In this document: in pieces, positions 1 to 9,193 of the stretch
How positions within the stretch are numbered: the first letter of the stretch is position 1
Layout: every line of letters begins with the position of its first letter
DNA from: Chryseobacterium jejuense
GTDB lineage: Bacteria; Bacteroidota; Bacteroidia; Flavobacteriales; Weeksellaceae
Assembly: GCF_900100075.1 (NCBI RefSeq)
Contig: NZ_FNEG01000001.1
Span: 1,116,001-1,180,000, forward strand
Direction: 5' to 3'
DNA length: 64,000 nucleotides
Program-made: the position numbers and the translations under genes
Notes under the pieces: model-generated
The model's input: only the letters and a program-made list of their open reading frames with translations
Database searches by the model: none
What the model was told of the DNA's origin: nothing

Positions 1-16
1 AACTACGGAAACTATT

Positions 17-1828
17 ATGATCAAAAAGATAGGAAGTGTTTTTTTTCTGGGATCTTTACTTTTGGTAAATGCACAGGAAAAAACTACAGATATTGAAAAC
101 ATTGAATTTCAGGGGAAATTTATCTCCACACCTTATAAAAGCGCCAACCAGAATATTACTGTAATTACCAAAGAAGATATTGCCAATGCTCCATCTAAAA
201 GCATTGATGAAATCCTTCAGCAGGTTCCGGGTATGGACATCAGAAGGAGAGGATCTAATGGAGTTCAGAGTGATATCAGTTTCCGTGGAAGCTCCTTTGA
301 ACAGGTTTTGTTATTACTGAACGGAGTAAGAATGAATGATTCTCAAACGGGGCATAATTCTATGAACCTTCCGGTAGACCTGGAAGATGTGGAAAAGATT
401 GAAATTATAAAAGGTCCTGCTGCCAGACGTTTTGGACAGAATGCTTACGCTGGAGTAATTAATGTGATTACTAAACCTGGAATAGGGAAAAAAGTTAAAA
501 TAAGTGCAGAAGGTGGCGACTATAGTTCTTATGGGCTAGGGTTTAATGCTCAGATGGGAAATGAAAAATTTGCCAATACGCTTCAGGCTAATGCTTCAGG
601 ATCGCAGGGATACATGTACAATACGGATTACGAAATCCGAAATGTATTCTACCAGGGTAAATTGAATATTAAGAATGGAGACTTGAGGCTTCAGGCCGGT
701 TTTTCAGAAAAGAAATTCGGAGCTAATGGTTTTTATGCCTCTAAAACGGCTATAGATCAGTATGAGGAAATGCAGGCTTCCATTGTAAGTGTGGCGCATC
801 AGCAGACCTTCGGGAAATTAAAGATTAATTCTAATGTGTATTGGAGAAGAGGGCAGGATATGTACCTTTTCAACAGACAAAAGCCTTCTATTTACAGAAA
901 TATGCATATTGGGAATAATGTAGGTGGAGAGATAAATTCCAGTTACCAATGGGGACTGGGAACAACCGGAGTAGGAGTGGAACTGAGAAAGGAATTTCTG
1001 GTGAGCAGCAATTTGGGAAATCCTAACCGTTTTGTTTCTCAGGTTTTCTTTGAACACCATTTCTCATTACTGGATAAAAAACTGAATATCACCCCGGGAA
1101 TTTCATGGGCTAACTATTCTAAAGAAGGGAACTTTTTCTATCCGGGATTGGATGTAGGGTATAATTTTAATCCCAACAACAAAGTATATGGAAATATTGC
1201 TAAAGTACACCGTATACCAACCTTTACGGATCTTTATTATGTAAGTCCGCAGGAAAGTGGTAACCCAAATCTGCTGCCTGAAAATGGGATATCGTCTGAG
1301 GTGGGATATCAATATCAGAATCAAAGGATTTTAGCTAAAGTTAGTGGTTTTTTAAGAGATTCAAAGAATTCTATTGATTGGATAAAAAAAGATATTAATG
1401 ATAAAACGTGGGCAGCTGAAAATGTAGGAAATATCAAAATCAAAGGGATAGAAACCGAGATCAATTATAAAATGACCAACTGGCTGAAAATGATGGCAGG
1501 ATATACTTATATTGATGGTAAGTTTCAGAAATCCAATGAGTTTGTTTCCAAGTATATTATGGATAATCTGAGGCATCAGTTCATTGGTAAAGTGGAAGCA
1601 AAATTTCTTGGTGCCTTTACTAATGAAATTGTGTACAGATACAATGAAAGGATGAATTTAGGAAGCTATCAATTGTTAGATAACAAATTAAGTTTTAACA
1701 AAAAAGATTATTCTGTATATGTTTTAGTGAATAATATTACCAATACAAAATACACGGAAGCATTTGGAGTTGAAATGCCACAAAGATGGTTCCATATTGG
1801 TTTTTCTTACACAATTAATATGAAGTAA
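17..1828 (+). CDS. TonB-dependent outer-membrane receptor
   Basis: A 603-aa outer-membrane active-transport receptor that would take up a substrate using TonB energy. The signal peptide is residues 1-19 (ends VNAQ). A plug domain follows at about residues 45-155 (ITVITKEDIANAPSKSIDEIL, then GVRMNDSQTG and the typical IEIIKGPAARRFGQNAYAGVINVITK stretch), then a beta-barrel to the C-terminus, which ends in an aromatic strand (FHIGFSYTI). There is no carboxypeptidase-like N-terminal domain and the length is short for a Bacteroidota receptor, closer to BtuB/heme-type receptors. The substrate cannot be read from the sequence. A DUF2490 gene follows directly. Family call is secure; substrate is unknown. 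Confidence 0.88.
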   Translation: MIKKIGSVFFLGSLLLVNAQEKTTDIENIEFQGKFISTPYKSANQNITVITKEDIANAPSKSIDEILQQVPGMDIRRRGSNGVQSDISFRGSSFEQVLLLLNGVRMNDSQTGHNSMNLPVDLEDVEKIEIIKGPAARRFGQNAYAGVINVITKPGIGKKVKISAEGGDYSSYGLGFNAQMGNEKFANTLQANASGSQGYMYNTDYEIRNVFYQGKLNIKNGDLRLQAGFSEKKFGANGFYASKTAIDQYEEMQASIVSVAHQQTFGKLKINSNVYWRRGQDMYLFNRQKPSIYRNMHIGNNVGGEINSSYQWGLGTTGVGVELRKEFLVSSNLGNPNRFVSQVFFEHHFSLLDKKLNITPGISWANYSKEGNFFYPGLDVGYNFNPNNKVYGNIAKVHRIPTFTDLYYVSPQESGNPNLLPENGISSEVGYQYQNQRILAKVSGFLRDSKNSIDWIKKDINDKTWAAENVGNIKIKGIETEINYKMTNWLKMMAGYTYIDGKFQKSNEFVSKYIMDNLRHQFIGKVEAKFLGAFTNEIVYRYNERMNLGSYQLLDNKLSFNKKDYSVYVLVNNITNTKYTEAFGVEMPQRWFHIGFSYTINMK

Positions 1829-1879
1829 GTGTTAATTCAATATTAATTAAAGTTAATATTAACAAATTGTTAAAAAAAT

Positions 1880-1887
1880 TACATTTG
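1880..1887 (+). promoter_or_regulatory. -7 box (TACATTTG) for the DUF2490 gene
   Basis: TACATTTG matches the Bacteroidota -7 consensus TAnnTTTG exactly and lies 12 nt before the ATG at 1900, so the leader would be very short. No clean TTG -33 element is present at the usual 19-20 nt spacing. Confidence 0.5.
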
Positions 1888-1899
1888 CAAAAATTTTTT

Positions 1900-2616
1900 A
1901 TGAAACGTTTTCTAGGTTTAAGTCTCCTTCTTAGTCTATCTTTCTTCAAAGCTCAGGAACATATTTCCAGCTTCAATGCAGTGACTCTAACCTATAAGTT
2001 TCATCCTAAATTTTTCCTCTACGGAGAAGGTCAGTTGCGAGGTAACGAAGATTATACCTACCCGGATTATTATGAAATAAAAGGGGGAATAGGATATAAC
2101 CTTACTAAGAATCACAAACCATTTGTGGGACTTGGTAGATATGTGAACTATAAGGATAAAAAATTAAGCAGAGAAGAATTCAGGGTTTGGCTTCAGGATG
2201 TCATTGATGTTAAAAAAGGCATCGTGAAGTTTGAAAATCGTTTTCGTGTGGAGAAAAGCTGGTTTTATGAGCCACAAACCGACAATACTTCCCAAAGAAT
2301 GCGTTACCGTTACCGTTTGAACATAAGTGTTCCTTTAAATGCCAAAGAAGTCAAAAAAGGGACTGTTTTTGCCAACGCTTATGATGAACTCTTCCTGGTA
2401 ACTCCAATGAAGCCTACTTTTGCCAGAAACAGAGTTTATGGCGGTTTCGGCTATCAGATCGATGATTATTTCGGGATTGTGACTGGATATCTTTGGCAGC
2501 GTGAATTTGAAGCAAAAGGAAATAAAAACTTACATTTCATTTACCTGGCTTTAAACATCAACATTGATGGTACGAACCATGAGGTGAAAACATATGATTT
2601 CCCTGGTGCGGATTAA
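1900..2616 (+). CDS. DUF2490 domain outer-membrane protein
   Basis: A 238-aa protein with a clear signal peptide (MKRFLGLSLLLSLSFFKAQ) followed by amphipathic beta-strands, e.g. FFLYGEGQLRGNEDY and KFENRFRVEKSWF, in the pattern of DUF2490 small outer-membrane barrels. The family has no established biochemical role. An upstream in-frame TTG at 1867 would add 11 residues before the signal peptide; the ATG at 1900 is preferred because it starts the signal peptide and follows the -7 box. It sits 71 bp after the TonB receptor gene and ends 4 nt inside the convergent M48 protease gene. Confidence 0.75.
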   Translation: MKRFLGLSLLLSLSFFKAQEHISSFNAVTLTYKFHPKFFLYGEGQLRGNEDYTYPDYYEIKGGIGYNLTKNHKPFVGLGRYVNYKDKKLSREEFRVWLQDVIDVKKGIVKFENRFRVEKSWFYEPQTDNTSQRMRYRYRLNISVPLNAKEVKKGTVFANAYDELFLVTPMKPTFARNRVYGGFGYQIDDYFGIVTGYLWQREFEAKGNKNLHFIYLALNINIDGTNHEVKTYDFPGAD

Positions 2617-4664
2617 GAAGCTTTGCTGATTTCCGACTGTAAGTTTAATAGTTCCTGTTTCGTATTAAGGTAATAAGTATTTAAAATACCCTGGTACTTT
2701 TCAATCAATAATGATACAGAATCCACTTCATTCTGAAGGTACCTGTCATTGTTGAAGTAAATATATTCAGAATTTACAAACTGTTGAAGAAGATTATTTT
2801 CTTCAGCAGTGAGTAATTCTTTATAAGCTGAACTCTCAAGAAGGCTTCTGATCTTTTGTTTAAACGGTTTTTCTGCCTTCAAAAGCTTTGCCCTGTACTT
2901 ACGGATTTCTTCAAAAGGTAAAGTAACCGCCATAAACTGTAAGTATCCGATAAATTCATTAAGACTCTCCTGAAATTCATCAAACTCTTTATCTATTACA
3001 GTCATTTTTGTGTACTTATGTATCAAGCTCATTTTGTACTGATCGTTACCTCTACGATAATAATACTGGAAAATAGATTTGTCATTTTCACCAAGTTCAG
3101 CCGTCACATCTTTAAGCTCATTTTCAAGTTGAGGAATAATAGTTCCTGCATCTTTTGCTTTGTGTAAAGTCCCATTATACCTGAATGTTTTTATTTCTTT
3201 TGGCTGCGAAACCAAATATTTTAAAGTTTGAAGATCTTGTTCTATACCGGCTTTTTCATACACCAGAGAAACTTTTTTATCACTGAATAAATCCGATTCA
3301 TGATGAAGTCCGTCATCAGGAATCATCGTTTCAACATTTTCTAAAATAGGAGTATGCCTTTCATAATAACCATTAAAGCCGGAAACCAGGTTCTGATATC
3401 TATTGTTTTCCAGGTAGAGTGTTGTAAAGGTATTACCGTCAATAACTTCCCCAACATTTTTAATACTTAACAGGGTGAGGTATTTTGCCGTTAAAGTTTC
3501 ACATATGCTTTCATATCCTTTTATGATTTCCCCGGCAGGTCTGTGGTCGTGGGTTGTATTCCGGGTTTCATTCTTTTTGATTCTTTCAACCCTTTTGTCA
3601 ATATCAGGGTGTGAGGACCATTGGTCTTCAATCTCAATTCTGGATTTATTATAGCGGGTTAAATCTTCAATATCTATTTTTGGAAGTCCGTTTACATAAG
3701 GATGATTATTTCTTTCGCTGAAGATCTTCATTAGAGAAATCTGATTTTCATAAAGATTTTTGGGCAGATATTTCTGATTGCTTTCTATGTAGAAATTGGT
3801 TGCATAATTAAAGGCTGCATCACTTAATTCCAATCTTAATAAGGATGAAATCTGCTCGTCCGGATTCGTTACAAAAGTTGAAATAGCATCTGCGTGATAT
3901 TCCATCTCTCTTTGCAGGGAAGCATGGTTTTTAAAAAGAAAATTGGATATGCTTTTAAGAATATATTGAAATGCATTAATAAAACTTACAGAGATTAGCC
4001 CAAAGATTTTGAAAAATATATTACCTCCTGAAAACTCCATGATGAAATTTTCATAGTCTTTATTATTGTAAACGGTTTCAAAAATAATTTTTTCGGCCTG
4101 ATTTACATAACCACCTACTTTCATACTCCTTTGAGAAAAATGGCCAAACTCGTGAGCCAGAACTGTTTTTAATTCCCCGGCACTTGTTGTATTAATCAAT
4201 CCAATACCAATCGTAAGGTTTTTCTTTACGGGTAGAAACATACTCCAGAAAATAGAATTATAGCTAACACTGGCGTTTACATCCGGCGAAAGAAAAACTT
4301 TTTTTGGAGCCTGAACTTTTGTTTCCTTTACAATCTCGTCAATCATATCAAAAAGTTCAGGCTGATGGGAGCGTGAAACTTCTATCAAATGACGTGTGCT
4401 GTATTCGTTTTTCCTGAAAATAAACCGGATAAGAAAAATGAAGACAAAAATGCCTATGCTAAATAAACCTGCCGCACCAAAAATCGTAAAATAATTGACT
4501 TTAATTGTCAATAGCTTTATAGCTCCATATCCTAAGAGGAAAATCATTAGGAGAGAGGCCAGGATGAGTAGTAAGTAAATGACAAAAAAAGCTGATACTG
4601 ATACAATAGCAGAAATCAGCTTAGATTGATAAGCAGTTGAAATTTTGGGCAGGTTATTAGTCAT
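2613..4664 (-). CDS. M48 family membrane zinc metalloprotease
   Basis: A 683-aa membrane metallopeptidase. Two strong transmembrane segments lie at about residues 18-48 and 58-83, followed by a cytosolic or periplasmic protease domain. The zinc motif HEFGH is at 171-175 and the third ligand region (REMEYHADA) is near residue 255, as in Ste24/HtpX (M48) peptidases. The long C-terminal region (about 400-683) is charged and helical and is longer than in HtpX. These enzymes are usually linked to membrane-protein quality control; the substrate here is unknown. The stop overlaps the convergent DUF2490 gene by 4 nt, and the HD-domain gene lies just upstream on the same strand. Confidence 0.85.
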   Translation of the reverse strand: MTNNLPKISTAYQSKLISAIVSVSAFFVIYLLLILASLLMIFLLGYGAIKLLTIKVNYFTIFGAAGLFSIGIFVFIFLIRFIFRKNEYSTRHLIEVSRSHQPELFDMIDEIVKETKVQAPKKVFLSPDVNASVSYNSIFWSMFLPVKKNLTIGIGLINTTSAGELKTVLAHEFGHFSQRSMKVGGYVNQAEKIIFETVYNNKDYENFIMEFSGGNIFFKIFGLISVSFINAFQYILKSISNFLFKNHASLQREMEYHADAISTFVTNPDEQISSLLRLELSDAAFNYATNFYIESNQKYLPKNLYENQISLMKIFSERNNHPYVNGLPKIDIEDLTRYNKSRIEIEDQWSSHPDIDKRVERIKKNETRNTTHDHRPAGEIIKGYESICETLTAKYLTLLSIKNVGEVIDGNTFTTLYLENNRYQNLVSGFNGYYERHTPILENVETMIPDDGLHHESDLFSDKKVSLVYEKAGIEQDLQTLKYLVSQPKEIKTFRYNGTLHKAKDAGTIIPQLENELKDVTAELGENDKSIFQYYYRRGNDQYKMSLIHKYTKMTVIDKEFDEFQESLNEFIGYLQFMAVTLPFEEIRKYRAKLLKAEKPFKQKIRSLLESSAYKELLTAEENNLLQQFVNSEYIYFNNDRYLQNEVDSVSLLIEKYQGILNTYYLNTKQELLNLQSEISKAS

Positions 4665-4674
4665 TTTGTTTTTA

Positions 4675-5121
4675 TTAGTATTTCTCTATCAGATAGCGAT
4701 AGGCTTTAAGATATTTATTGAATCTTTTAATATCCTTAGGGGTAAGCTCTCGGTTTACTCTTCTAAGGTCCATATTATCGCGAAGATCATTAAGCTTTAC
4801 GGCAACAGCCAGAGGTGATCTTTCTGTTCTTTTAACAAACTCATCATAATCTTCTTCGGGATCAAATTTAGTAAGGCAGCTTATTGCGAAAATAATGTAT
4901 TCCGGGAAGCCTTCGGTTCTTAAATAATCCAGGCTGAATTCTAACGGATGATCTTCAACAACATCATGCAAAACACCTACAATTTTCTCATCCATCGTTT
5001 TACCATATTCCATTACGCGCATTACGTGGGCAATGTAAGGAGCGTGGTATTTGTCAGTTTGTCCTTTATGTGCTTTATCAGCAATCTTTATAGCTCTATG
5101 TAGTAATTCTTCTTTTGTCAT
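4675..5121 (-). CDS. HD-domain phosphohydrolase (RelA/SpoT hydrolase-like)
   Basis: A 148-aa protein resembling the stand-alone HD hydrolase domain of RelA/SpoT homologues. HAPYIAHVMRVMEY carries the first histidine and VLHDVVEDHPL carries the HD pair and the following ED. Such domains hydrolyse (p)ppGpp or other nucleotides; the substrate is not decided by the sequence. An upstream in-frame ATG at 5175 would add an 18-residue hydrophobic leader, but a -7 box sits between the two candidate starts, so MTKEELLHRA at 5121 is preferred. It lies 10 bp upstream of the M48 protease gene and may be co-transcribed with it. Confidence 0.75.
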   Translation of the reverse strand: MTKEELLHRAIKIADKAHKGQTDKYHAPYIAHVMRVMEYGKTMDEKIVGVLHDVVEDHPLEFSLDYLRTEGFPEYIIFAISCLTKFDPEEDYDEFVKRTERSPLAVAVKLNDLRDNMDLRRVNRELTPKDIKRFNKYLKAYRYLIEKY

Positions 5122-5141
5122 TTTTATATAAAAACAGAATA

Positions 5142-5149
5142 CAAAAATA
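5142..5149 (-). promoter_or_regulatory. -7 box for the HD hydrolase gene
   Basis: The minus strand reads TATTTTTG, matching TAnnTTTG, 20 nt upstream of the ATG at 5121. It argues against translation starting at 5175. No TTG at the -33 position was found. Confidence 0.45.
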
Positions 5150-5201
5150 AAAAATGCCTTAAAAAAATAAGACATTTTTATGGAGATTATTTAAGATCGT
5201 T

Positions 5202-5537
5202 CTACAAATTTATTTCATCCTCTACAGAGGCGTTGGGAGCATTGTTTTTTACAGATTCTATTCCGTTTTCCATCCCGTTATCTGTTTCATACATCTGGCT
5301 GGTTCCAATAATCTGTCCGTTTCCGGCTTTAAGATTGAAATAACATCTGCTATCTCTGGCGGTATTTCTTTCAAATTTGGCATCTTCCTGTGAATTGGTT
5401 TTTACAGAGTTGATTCCGCTTTCACAGGACGGTTTGGTACTGTATCCCTGGCTTGTTAATATAATCTGACCGTTCCCGGCTTTAAGATTGAATTGAAATT
5501 CACCGTTGGCTCTTTTAGAAATAATAAATTTTCCCAT
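5202..5537 (-). CDS. YegP-family DUF1508 protein, two tandem repeats
   Basis: A 111-aa protein made of two copies of the DUF1508 (YegP) unit: FQFNLKAGNGQIILTSQGYS near residue 14 and YFNLKAGNGQIIGTSQMYE near residue 66. Each is followed by a GI(N/E)SVK segment. These are small alpha/beta proteins of unknown function, often dimer-like because of the internal duplication. The ATG at 5537 is the natural start. The gene stands alone, on the same strand as its neighbours. Confidence 0.85.
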   Translation of the reverse strand: MGKFIISKRANGEFQFNLKAGNGQIILTSQGYSTKPSCESGINSVKTNSQEDAKFERNTARDSRCYFNLKAGNGQIIGTSQMYETDNGMENGIESVKNNAPNASVEDEINL

Positions 5538-5636
5538 ACGTTTGTATTTTGAGTTAAAATGGTTTTAGCTCTAATAAAATTAGGAAAAAATATTGAAACC
5601 TGAAATTCTTTAAGATTTCAATAATAGGAATTCAAT

Positions 5637-5664
5637 AAAAAAAACGCCCCAAATGGGACGTTTT
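5637..5664 (-). terminator. Terminator of the beta-oxidation operon
   Basis: On the minus strand the arms AAAACGTCCC and GGGGCGTTTT pair over 10 bp (one G-U) around an ATTT loop and are followed by a run of T. It lies 25 bp past the acyl-CoA dehydrogenase stop. Confidence 0.75.
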
Positions 5665-5688
5665 GAAATCAAATTTATGTTATAAAGA

Positions 5689-7464
5689 CTAATAAGTTCC
5701 TTTTTCAATATAATGAGCAGCCACTTTTTCAGTTAATGCCACTACATTTGGATTGTTAGTATACTTAGTGAATCTTCTTAATCCTGAAAGCATCATTCTC
5801 TGCTCATCTCCTTCAGCGAAAGAAATAATTCCTTCTTTAGCTGCAACAGTAATTTTCTCAACAGCTTTGTAAAGATTTAACTGAGCCATAGCTGCTTCTA
5901 CAGAATCAGGAGAGAAGTGTTTTTCTGCTCTTAATACAGCAGATTCTGCCATATAGATCTGGTTAAGGATTTCAGAAGCATTCAATAATAAATGCTGTTG
6001 CTTTTCAATATCCATCATATATTTTTGAAGAGCTGCTCCGGAAACCATAAGGAATACTTTCTTAAGGTTAGCGATAATTGCTTTCTCTTCACTCATGAAT
6101 TCTGAATAATCAGGCACTTCGAATGAAGGAATACCCATCAATTCTTTACTGATTGCCATTGCAGGAGATAAAAGGTCTAATTCACCTTTCATTGCTCTCT
6201 TAATTAGCATTCCTACAGCTAATAATCTGTTGATTTCGTTAGTACCTTCATAGATTCTTGAAATTCTTGAATCTCTCCATGCAGCTTCCATTGGAGTATC
6301 TTCAGAGAATCCCATACCTCCGTATACCTGGATTCCTTCATCAGCAGTGTGCTGTGCAAGATCAGAAACAAATACTTTAAGGATAGAACATTCTACAGCG
6401 AATTCTTCAACACCTTTAAGCTCTGCAGCCTGGTGATCCATTCCGCCTGCTACCAATTCGTCAATTTTATCCTGAACGTTTTTCGCTGCTCTGTAAGAAC
6501 CAGCCTCACTTACGAAAACACCTGTTGCCATTTCAGCAAGCTTCTTTCTGATTGCTCCGAAAGTAGCGATAGAAACATTAAACTGTTTTCTTTCGTTAGA
6601 ATACTGGATAGAATGGTTTAAGATTCTTCTTTGAGCATCTAAACAAGCCGCCGCTAATTTGATACGACCTACGTTCAATGCATTTAAAGCGATTTTGAAA
6701 CCATTGTTTCTTTCTCCTAAAAGATTCTCAACAGGAACTTTCATATCATTGAAGAAAACCTGACGGGTAGAGGAAGCACGAATACCTAATTTGTGCTCTT
6801 CTTCACCGAAAGTTAAGCTTTCAGGGTTCTCCAGTTCAGAACGGTTGATTACAAAACCAGTGATGTTTTTATCATCATCAATTTTAGCAAATAATGTGAA
6901 CGTATCTGCAAATCCTGCATTAGAGATCCACATTTTCTGACCATTGATGATATAATGTTTTCCGTCTTCGGAAAGTTTAGCTCTTGTTTTTCCAGAGTTA
7001 GCATCTGAACCTGCATCCGGCTCAGTTAAGCAATAAGCACCGAATTTTGTTCCTGTTGCTAAGTCCGGAAGATATTTTTTCTTTTGTTCTTCAGTTCCGT
7101 AAAGAACGATAGGAAGAGTTCCAATTCCTGTGTGTGCTCCATAAGCTGTTGCTAATGAACCTGTAGTTCCCGAAAGGTAATCACAAGCTAACATCGTAGT
7201 TACAAAGCCCATTCCAAGACCTCCGTACTCTTCAGGAACTGCGATTCCCAGCATTCCCATATCTCCAAGCTTACGCATTGTTTCTTCAGTGAATGCATAA
7301 TCTTTCTTTTCGAAACGCTCTCTTTGAGGGACAACCTCTCTATCTATGAATTCCTTCGCAGAATCACGAAGCATTTTTTGTTCTTCATTCAGTTCTTCAA
7401 CACTGAAAATTTCGTTTGCAGGAATTTGTTTAATTAAGAATTCCCCGCCTTTTAATGTAGCCAT
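5689..7464 (-). CDS. Acyl-CoA dehydrogenase (long form)
   Basis: A 591-aa flavoprotein that oxidises acyl-CoA to trans-2-enoyl-CoA, the first step of beta-oxidation. Visible motifs are the N-terminal helical domain, CLTEPDAGSDANSGKTRA (flavin-binding region, near residue 147), KMWISNAGFAD, and IYEGTNEINRLLAVG with the family's catalytic-region glutamate near residue 410. The extra ~170 C-terminal residues resemble the extended VLCAD/ACAD9-type enzymes. It is the last gene of the operon with thiolase and the hydratase/dehydrogenase fusion. The start ATG at 7464 gives MATLKGGEF, a normal N-terminus. Confidence 0.9.
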   Translation of the reverse strand: MATLKGGEFLIKQIPANEIFSVEELNEEQKMLRDSAKEFIDREVVPQRERFEKKDYAFTEETMRKLGDMGMLGIAVPEEYGGLGMGFVTTMLACDYLSGTTGSLATAYGAHTGIGTLPIVLYGTEEQKKKYLPDLATGTKFGAYCLTEPDAGSDANSGKTRAKLSEDGKHYIINGQKMWISNAGFADTFTLFAKIDDDKNITGFVINRSELENPESLTFGEEEHKLGIRASSTRQVFFNDMKVPVENLLGERNNGFKIALNALNVGRIKLAAACLDAQRRILNHSIQYSNERKQFNVSIATFGAIRKKLAEMATGVFVSEAGSYRAAKNVQDKIDELVAGGMDHQAAELKGVEEFAVECSILKVFVSDLAQHTADEGIQVYGGMGFSEDTPMEAAWRDSRISRIYEGTNEINRLLAVGMLIKRAMKGELDLLSPAMAISKELMGIPSFEVPDYSEFMSEEKAIIANLKKVFLMVSGAALQKYMMDIEKQQHLLLNASEILNQIYMAESAVLRAEKHFSPDSVEAAMAQLNLYKAVEKITVAAKEGIISFAEGDEQRMMLSGLRRFTKYTNNPNVVALTEKVAAHYIEKGTY

Positions 7465-7487
7465 ATATTATTTTATTTTTTTAGATT

Positions 7488-7889
7488 AAAGAACAAAGAG
7501 AAAAGAAAAAAGACTTACAATGTTAAATTCTTTTGAAAGCCAGAAATCATTCTCTGTAGTTCTGTGATTTTATTTTCTATTTTTTCGGTTTTAGAAATTT
7601 CAAGATAATTTCTGTTGCTCGAAATAATAATTTGAGTTTGCAATTCATAAAGAGAGCCAAGACTTATTTCTAAGAAACGATTAAAGTCCTTATTTGAACT
7701 TCTACTTGAACCTTCTGCAATATTTGAAGCTACAGATACTGTACATCTTCTAATTTGAGATTTAAGTCCAAATTCTTCGTTTTTTGGAAAGCTATCTGTA
7801 ACAATATAAATTTCATCAGCTAATTCAATGGAAAGTTTCCAAATGTTAAGATGTTTGAAATTATGTTTCATTATAGTCTTTGTTCTTTA
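7488..7889. repeat. 12-bp inverted repeat flanking the four-helix-bundle gene
   Basis: AAAGAACAAAGA at 7488-7499 recurs inverted as TCTTTGTTCTTT at 7878-7889, enclosing the four-helix-bundle gene within a purine/pyrimidine-skewed flank. This suggests a discrete inserted cassette (inference). Confidence 0.45.
7515..7871 (-). CDS. Four-helix-bundle protein (23S rRNA IVS-type)
   Basis: A 118-aa protein of the four-helix-bundle family first described from intervening sequences in 23S rRNA genes (TIGR02436/S23-type). Typical features are HLNIWKLSIELADEIY at the N-terminus, EEFGLKSQIRRCTVSVASNIAEGSSR and FLEISLGSLYELQTQI. Members lack a known enzymatic activity; relatives include Avd, the accessory protein of diversity-generating retroelements, but no reverse transcriptase is nearby. 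It lies between the acyl-CoA dehydrogenase and thiolase genes, in operon orientation, bounded by an inverted repeat, so it is probably a passenger and not part of beta-oxidation. Confidence 0.85.
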   Translation of the reverse strand: MKHNFKHLNIWKLSIELADEIYIVTDSFPKNEEFGLKSQIRRCTVSVASNIAEGSSRSSNKDFNRFLEISLGSLYELQTQIIISSNRNYLEISKTEKIENKITELQRMISGFQKNLTL

Positions 7890-7906
7890 TTCTTTACTCT
7901 TTCAGT

Positions 7907-9085
7907 CTATAACAATTCAAAAATAGAAGCTGCTCCCTGTCCTGTTCCCACACACATAGAAACCATTCCATATTTGTTTCCACGTCTTCTCATTTCGTCA
8001 AGAAGCTGAACCGTTAATTTAGTTCCTGTACATCCTAGTGGGTGACCAAGTGCAATTGCTCCTCCGTTTACGTTTAAGATATCAGGATTTAGGCCTAACT
8101 CTTTTTTGATAGCAACTGATTGTGATGCGAATGCTTCATTTAACTCGATCAAATCGATGTCTTTTAATTCAAGACCTGCTTGTTTCAATGCTTTTGGAAT
8201 AGCATAAACTGGTCCCATTCCCATGATTCTTGGTTCAAGACCCGCTGCTGCATACGCTGCTAATCTTGCTTCCGGCTCAAGACCTAATTCTTTTACCATT
8301 TCTTCACTCATTACTACTACGAAAGCTGCACCGTCACTCATCTGAGAAGAGTTTCCAGCTGTTACACTTCCTCCGTTAGCGAAAACAGGTCTAAGTTTAG
8401 CCAAACCAGCAAGAGAAGTATCTGCTCTTGGACCTTCATCTACAGAGAAATCGAATTTCTTAGTCTGAAGCTTCTGATTTTCATCTAAAAAGTTATATTC
8501 TACAGGGATTGGAACAATCTGATTAGCAAATTTTCCCTCCTGATTTGCTTTTAAAGCTTTCATGTGAGATTCAAAAGCAAACTGATCTTGTTCTTCTCTT
8601 GTAATATTGTATTGTTTTGCTACTTCTTCAGCAGTGTAACCCATTCCCCAATAGTAATCAGGGTTTGTTTTTGCAATCTCCGTTTCAGGAACCGGCTTAT
8701 ACCCACCCATCGGAATATAAGACATAGATTCTGTACCTCCAGCGATGATACAATCAGCCATTCCAGCCTGAATTTTTGCAGAAGCAATTGCAATCGCTTC
8801 ACTTCCTGATGCACAATATCTGTTGACCGTTACTCCAGGAACTTTATCTGTGTTTAGACCCATTAAGGAAATCAAACGAGCTACGTTTAATCCTTGCTCT
8901 GCCTCAGGCATTGCATTTCCTACGATAAGGTCATCAATTCTGTTTTTATCTAATTGCGGTAGCTCAGCCATTAATTTCTCAATAACGGTAGCTGCCATTA
9001 CGTCAGGACGTGTAAAGCGTAGAGACCCTTTTGGTGCTTTTCCTACTGCTGATCTGAATCCTTTTACGATGTATGCTGTTTTCAT
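7907..9085 (-). CDS. fadA: Acetyl-CoA C-acyltransferase (3-ketoacyl-CoA thiolase)
   Basis: A 392-aa thiolase that cleaves 3-ketoacyl-CoA with CoA to acetyl-CoA and a shortened acyl-CoA, the last step of the beta-oxidation cycle. The nucleophile is Cys91 in NRYCASGSEA. The C-terminal active-site blocks NEAFASQSVA, GGAIALGHPLGCTG and CVGTGQGAAS are intact. Length is standard. The gene symbol is given because it partners with the hydratase/dehydrogenase fusion in the same operon; an anabolic acetyl-CoA acetyltransferase role is less likely in this context. The next upstream gene is a Y1 transposase. Confidence 0.88.
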   Translation of the reverse strand: MKTAYIVKGFRSAVGKAPKGSLRFTRPDVMAATVIEKLMAELPQLDKNRIDDLIVGNAMPEAEQGLNVARLISLMGLNTDKVPGVTVNRYCASGSEAIAIASAKIQAGMADCIIAGGTESMSYIPMGGYKPVPETEIAKTNPDYYWGMGYTAEEVAKQYNITREEQDQFAFESHMKALKANQEGKFANQIVPIPVEYNFLDENQKLQTKKFDFSVDEGPRADTSLAGLAKLRPVFANGGSVTAGNSSQMSDGAAFVVVMSEEMVKELGLEPEARLAAYAAAGLEPRIMGMGPVYAIPKALKQAGLELKDIDLIELNEAFASQSVAIKKELGLNPDILNVNGGAIALGHPLGCTGTKLTVQLLDEMRRRGNKYGMVSMCVGTGQGAASIFELL

Positions 9086-9169
9086 TTTTTTGTTTAATTA
9101 AATTGTTTTTGAAAGATTTTTGCCTCATAGAGATAAACTGTTCATAGATCTATTGTTTTACAATGTGTG

Positions 9170-9193
9170 GAGCTCCGTAGGAGCGACCTGTTA
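9170..9193. repeat. REP-like palindromic repeat, left copy
   Basis: Contains the hairpin GCTCCGTAGGAGC at 9172-9184. The 24-bp unit recurs inverted at 9730-9753 with a single mismatch. The transposase stop codon (9191-9193) is formed by the last bases of this repeat. Confidence 0.75.
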
